Of a stretch of DNA of 6,480 nt, positions 4,961 to 6,480 are shown piece after piece. Position numbers and translations under genes: made by a program. The notes under the pieces were generated by a model. The model was given only the letters and a program-made list of their open reading frames with translations, was not told the DNA's origin and did no database searches. This stretch comes from an uncultured Erysipelotrichaceae bacterium (GTDB lineage Bacteria > Bacillota_I > Bacilli_A > Erysipelotrichales > Coprobacillaceae): contig URQL01000100.1 in assembly GCA_900550005.1 (NCBI GenBank), positions 1 through 6,480 of the forward strand, written 5' to 3'. How positions within the stretch are numbered: the first letter of the stretch is position 1; each line of letters starts with the position of its first letter.

Positions 4961-6442
4961 ATGAGTTTTCCAAAAGGATTTTTATGGGGTGGTGCTACTG
5001 CTGCTAATCAATTTGAAGGTGGATGGTTAGAAGGTGGAAAAGGTCTTTCGAGTGATGATGTTGTTACAAATGGAACACATAAAACACCTAGACTTGTCAC
5101 TTATACATTACCAGATGGTACAAAAAAAGCAGAACCAATGTTTACTCTAGGTGATGTACCTGAAGGAACGGTTTTTGAACCACAAGAAGGGTATTTCTAT
5201 CCTAACCATGATGGTATTGATTTCTATCATCATTATAAAGAAGATATTGCTTTATTTGCGAAAATGGGATTTAACTGTTTTAGAATGTCAATTAGTTGGC
5301 CTAGAATTTATCCAAACGGATATGATGAAACACCGAATGAAGAAGGATTAAAATTCTATGATGATGTTTTTGATGAATTATTAAAATATGGTATTGAACC
5401 AATTGTGACAATTTCTCACTATGAAACACCACTAGGACTTACAAATAAATGGAATTCATGGGCAGATCGCAGAACCATTGATTGTTTTGTTCGTTATTGT
5501 GAAACGATTTTTAATCGTTATAATGGTAAAGTGAAATATTGGATGACATTTAATGAAATCAACTGTATTAACTTTGGCGGTTGGATGGCTGGTGGTGTAG
5601 CTAGCAAAGATCCTCAAGTCTTAGCTCAAGCAGCTTACAATCAATTAGTAGCTAGTGCTAAAGCTGTTATTTTAGGACATAAAATTAATCCTGAATATCA
5701 AATTGGATGTATGTTAGGGTATGGTCCAACTTATCCATATTCTTGTCATCCTCAAGATGTATTAAAAGCATGGCAAAAAATGAATGGAACTTATTTCTTT
5801 GGTGATGTGCAATGCCGTGGATACTACCCAGCCTATAAATTAGCTGAATATCGTAATAAAGGCATTACTTTAGAAAAAGAAGCAGATGATGATGAAATCT
5901 TAAAAGAAGGTACAGTTGACTATGTAGCATTCTCTTATTATATGAGTAGTGTAGAAAGTGCAGATCCTAAAGTAAATGAAATAGCTGAAGGAAATATACT
6001 TACAGGAATTAAAAATCCATACTTAGATGCAAGTGATTGGGGATGGCAAATCGATCCAACAGGACTTCGTATTGCTTTAGATTGGTTATATGATCGTTAT
6101 CAAAAGCCATTAATGATCGTTGAAAATGGACTTGGTGCACATGACAAAAAAGAAGCAGATGGTTCAATCAATGATGATTATCGTATTCAATATTTAGCTG
6201 ATCATATTCAATGTATGAAAGATGCGATTGAACAAGATGGTGTTGATTTAATCGGTTATACACCTTGGGGATGTATTGATTTAGTTTCAGCTTCAACTGG
6301 AGAAATGGCAAAACGTTATGGATTTATTTATGTTAATAAATTTGATGACGGATCAGGAGATTACTCAAGAGAAGAAAAGAAATCATTTAATTGGTATAAA
6401 AAAGTCATTGCTTCTAATGGAGAAGATTTATCGATTGATTAA
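4961..6442 (+). CDS. bglA: GH1 6-phospho-beta-glucosidase (BglA type)
   Basis: Predicted cytoplasmic retaining hydrolase that splits 6-phospho-beta-glucosides (phosphorylated cellobiose, salicin or arbutin-type sugars delivered by a PTS) into glucose-6-phosphate and the aglycone or glucose. Seen: 493 residues, family-typical length, no signal peptide. The GH1 N-terminal signature FPKGFLWGGATAANQFEGG is at 3-21; RMSISWPRI (108-116); acid/base Glu199 in TFNEIN; nucleophile Glu388 in IVENGLG; WGCIDLVSASTGEMAKRYGF at 436-455 then IYV. Ser445, Lys451 and Tyr453 fall at the positions of the phosphate-binding Ser/Lys/Tyr trio that separates 6-phospho-glycosidases from plain beta-glucosidases. Trp359/Trp362 in SDWGWQIDP and the rest of the active-site wording favour glucosides over galactosides. 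The start is fixed by AAAGGAGG and the conserved N-terminus. It is single-gene, with its own terminator, divergent from the HAD phosphatase. No PTS permease is in view, so the natural sugar is unknown. Confidence 0.93.
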   Translation: MSFPKGFLWGGATAANQFEGGWLEGGKGLSSDDVVTNGTHKTPRLVTYTLPDGTKKAEPMFTLGDVPEGTVFEPQEGYFYPNHDGIDFYHHYKEDIALFAKMGFNCFRMSISWPRIYPNGYDETPNEEGLKFYDDVFDELLKYGIEPIVTISHYETPLGLTNKWNSWADRRTIDCFVRYCETIFNRYNGKVKYWMTFNEINCINFGGWMAGGVASKDPQVLAQAAYNQLVASAKAVILGHKINPEYQIGCMLGYGPTYPYSCHPQDVLKAWQKMNGTYFFGDVQCRGYYPAYKLAEYRNKGITLEKEADDDEILKEGTVDYVAFSYYMSSVESADPKVNEIAEGNILTGIKNPYLDASDWGWQIDPTGLRIALDWLYDRYQKPLMIVENGLGAHDKKEADGSINDDYRIQYLADHIQCMKDAIEQDGVDLIGYTPWGCIDLVSASTGEMAKRYGFIYVNKFDDGSGDYSREEKKSFNWYKKVIASNGEDLSID

Positions 6443-6465
6443 GACAGTCTCGTACTGTCTTTTTT
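6441..6465 (+). terminator. Rho-independent terminator of the GH1 gene
   Basis: Perfect 8-bp stem AAGACAGT (6441-6448) / ACTGTCTT (6454-6461), five-base loop CTCGT, T-run 6460-6465. It starts within the stop codon, so the GH1 gene ends its transcript here. Confidence 0.88.
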
Positions 6466-6480
6466 AGTTGCAAAAAGTGA

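Noticed and set aside
5151..5351. 66-codon open frame inside the GH1 gene
   Set aside because: It is an out-of-frame shadow of a fully conserved GH1 reading frame.
1..6480. CRISPR array, tRNA/rRNA genes, phage genes or toxin-antitoxin pair
   Set aside because: No regularly spaced repeats, tRNA cloverleaf signatures or matching proteins were seen on either strand.

Overview
The window is AT-rich, with A/T-ending codons, strong AGGAGG/GGGGG ribosome sites and short hairpin-plus-T-run terminators. This fits a low-GC Gram-positive bacterium. The protein style suggests a gut fermenter of the Erysipelotrichia/Coprobacillaceae kind or a streptococcus/clostridium relative. That placement is inferred from resemblance alone; no rRNA or other marker is present.

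Layout. (1) 1-349, minus: 5' part of an RpiR/MurR-type sugar-phosphate-responsive regulator, running off the left edge. (2) 350-413: a compact divergent promoter region with a small palindrome. (3) 414-1155, plus: a second RpiR-type regulator (HTH plus SIS domain), split by a frameshift near 791-793 and probably by another at its start; terminator at 1136-1165. (4) 1166-1347: a leader region with a second terminator, then a promoter overlapped by a CcpA-type (cre-like) site. (5) 1348-2958, plus: an intact GH13 alpha-glucosidase of the DexB/oligo-1,6-glucosidase type. (6) 2959-3932: a gene graveyard holding a multiply broken 5' half of a LysR regulator, the left-end hairpin and truncated tnpA of an IS200/IS605 element, and the fossil C-terminus (4Fe-4S motif) of a ferredoxin-type aldo/keto reductase. 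(7) 3934-3970: a strong bidirectional terminator. (8) 3948-4829, minus: an intact Cof-type HAD phosphatase. (9) 4830-4960: a divergent control region with a 12-bp inverted repeat. (10) 4961-6442, plus: an intact GH1 6-phospho-beta-glucosidase with its own terminator.

How it works together (inference): the three intact enzymes form an intracellular sugar-salvage set. The GH13 enzyme would release glucose from short alpha-1,6-linked oligosaccharides, the GH1 enzyme would cleave PTS-imported phospho-beta-glucosides, and the HAD phosphatase may trim phosphosugars. No transporter is in the window. The regulators are decaying, which suggests these enzymes now rely on global control or on regulators elsewhere.

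I found no convincing new system. The most informative observations are the layered pseudogene/IS scar at 2967-3932, the broken RpiR gene, and the symmetric inverted repeat between the HAD and GH1 genes.
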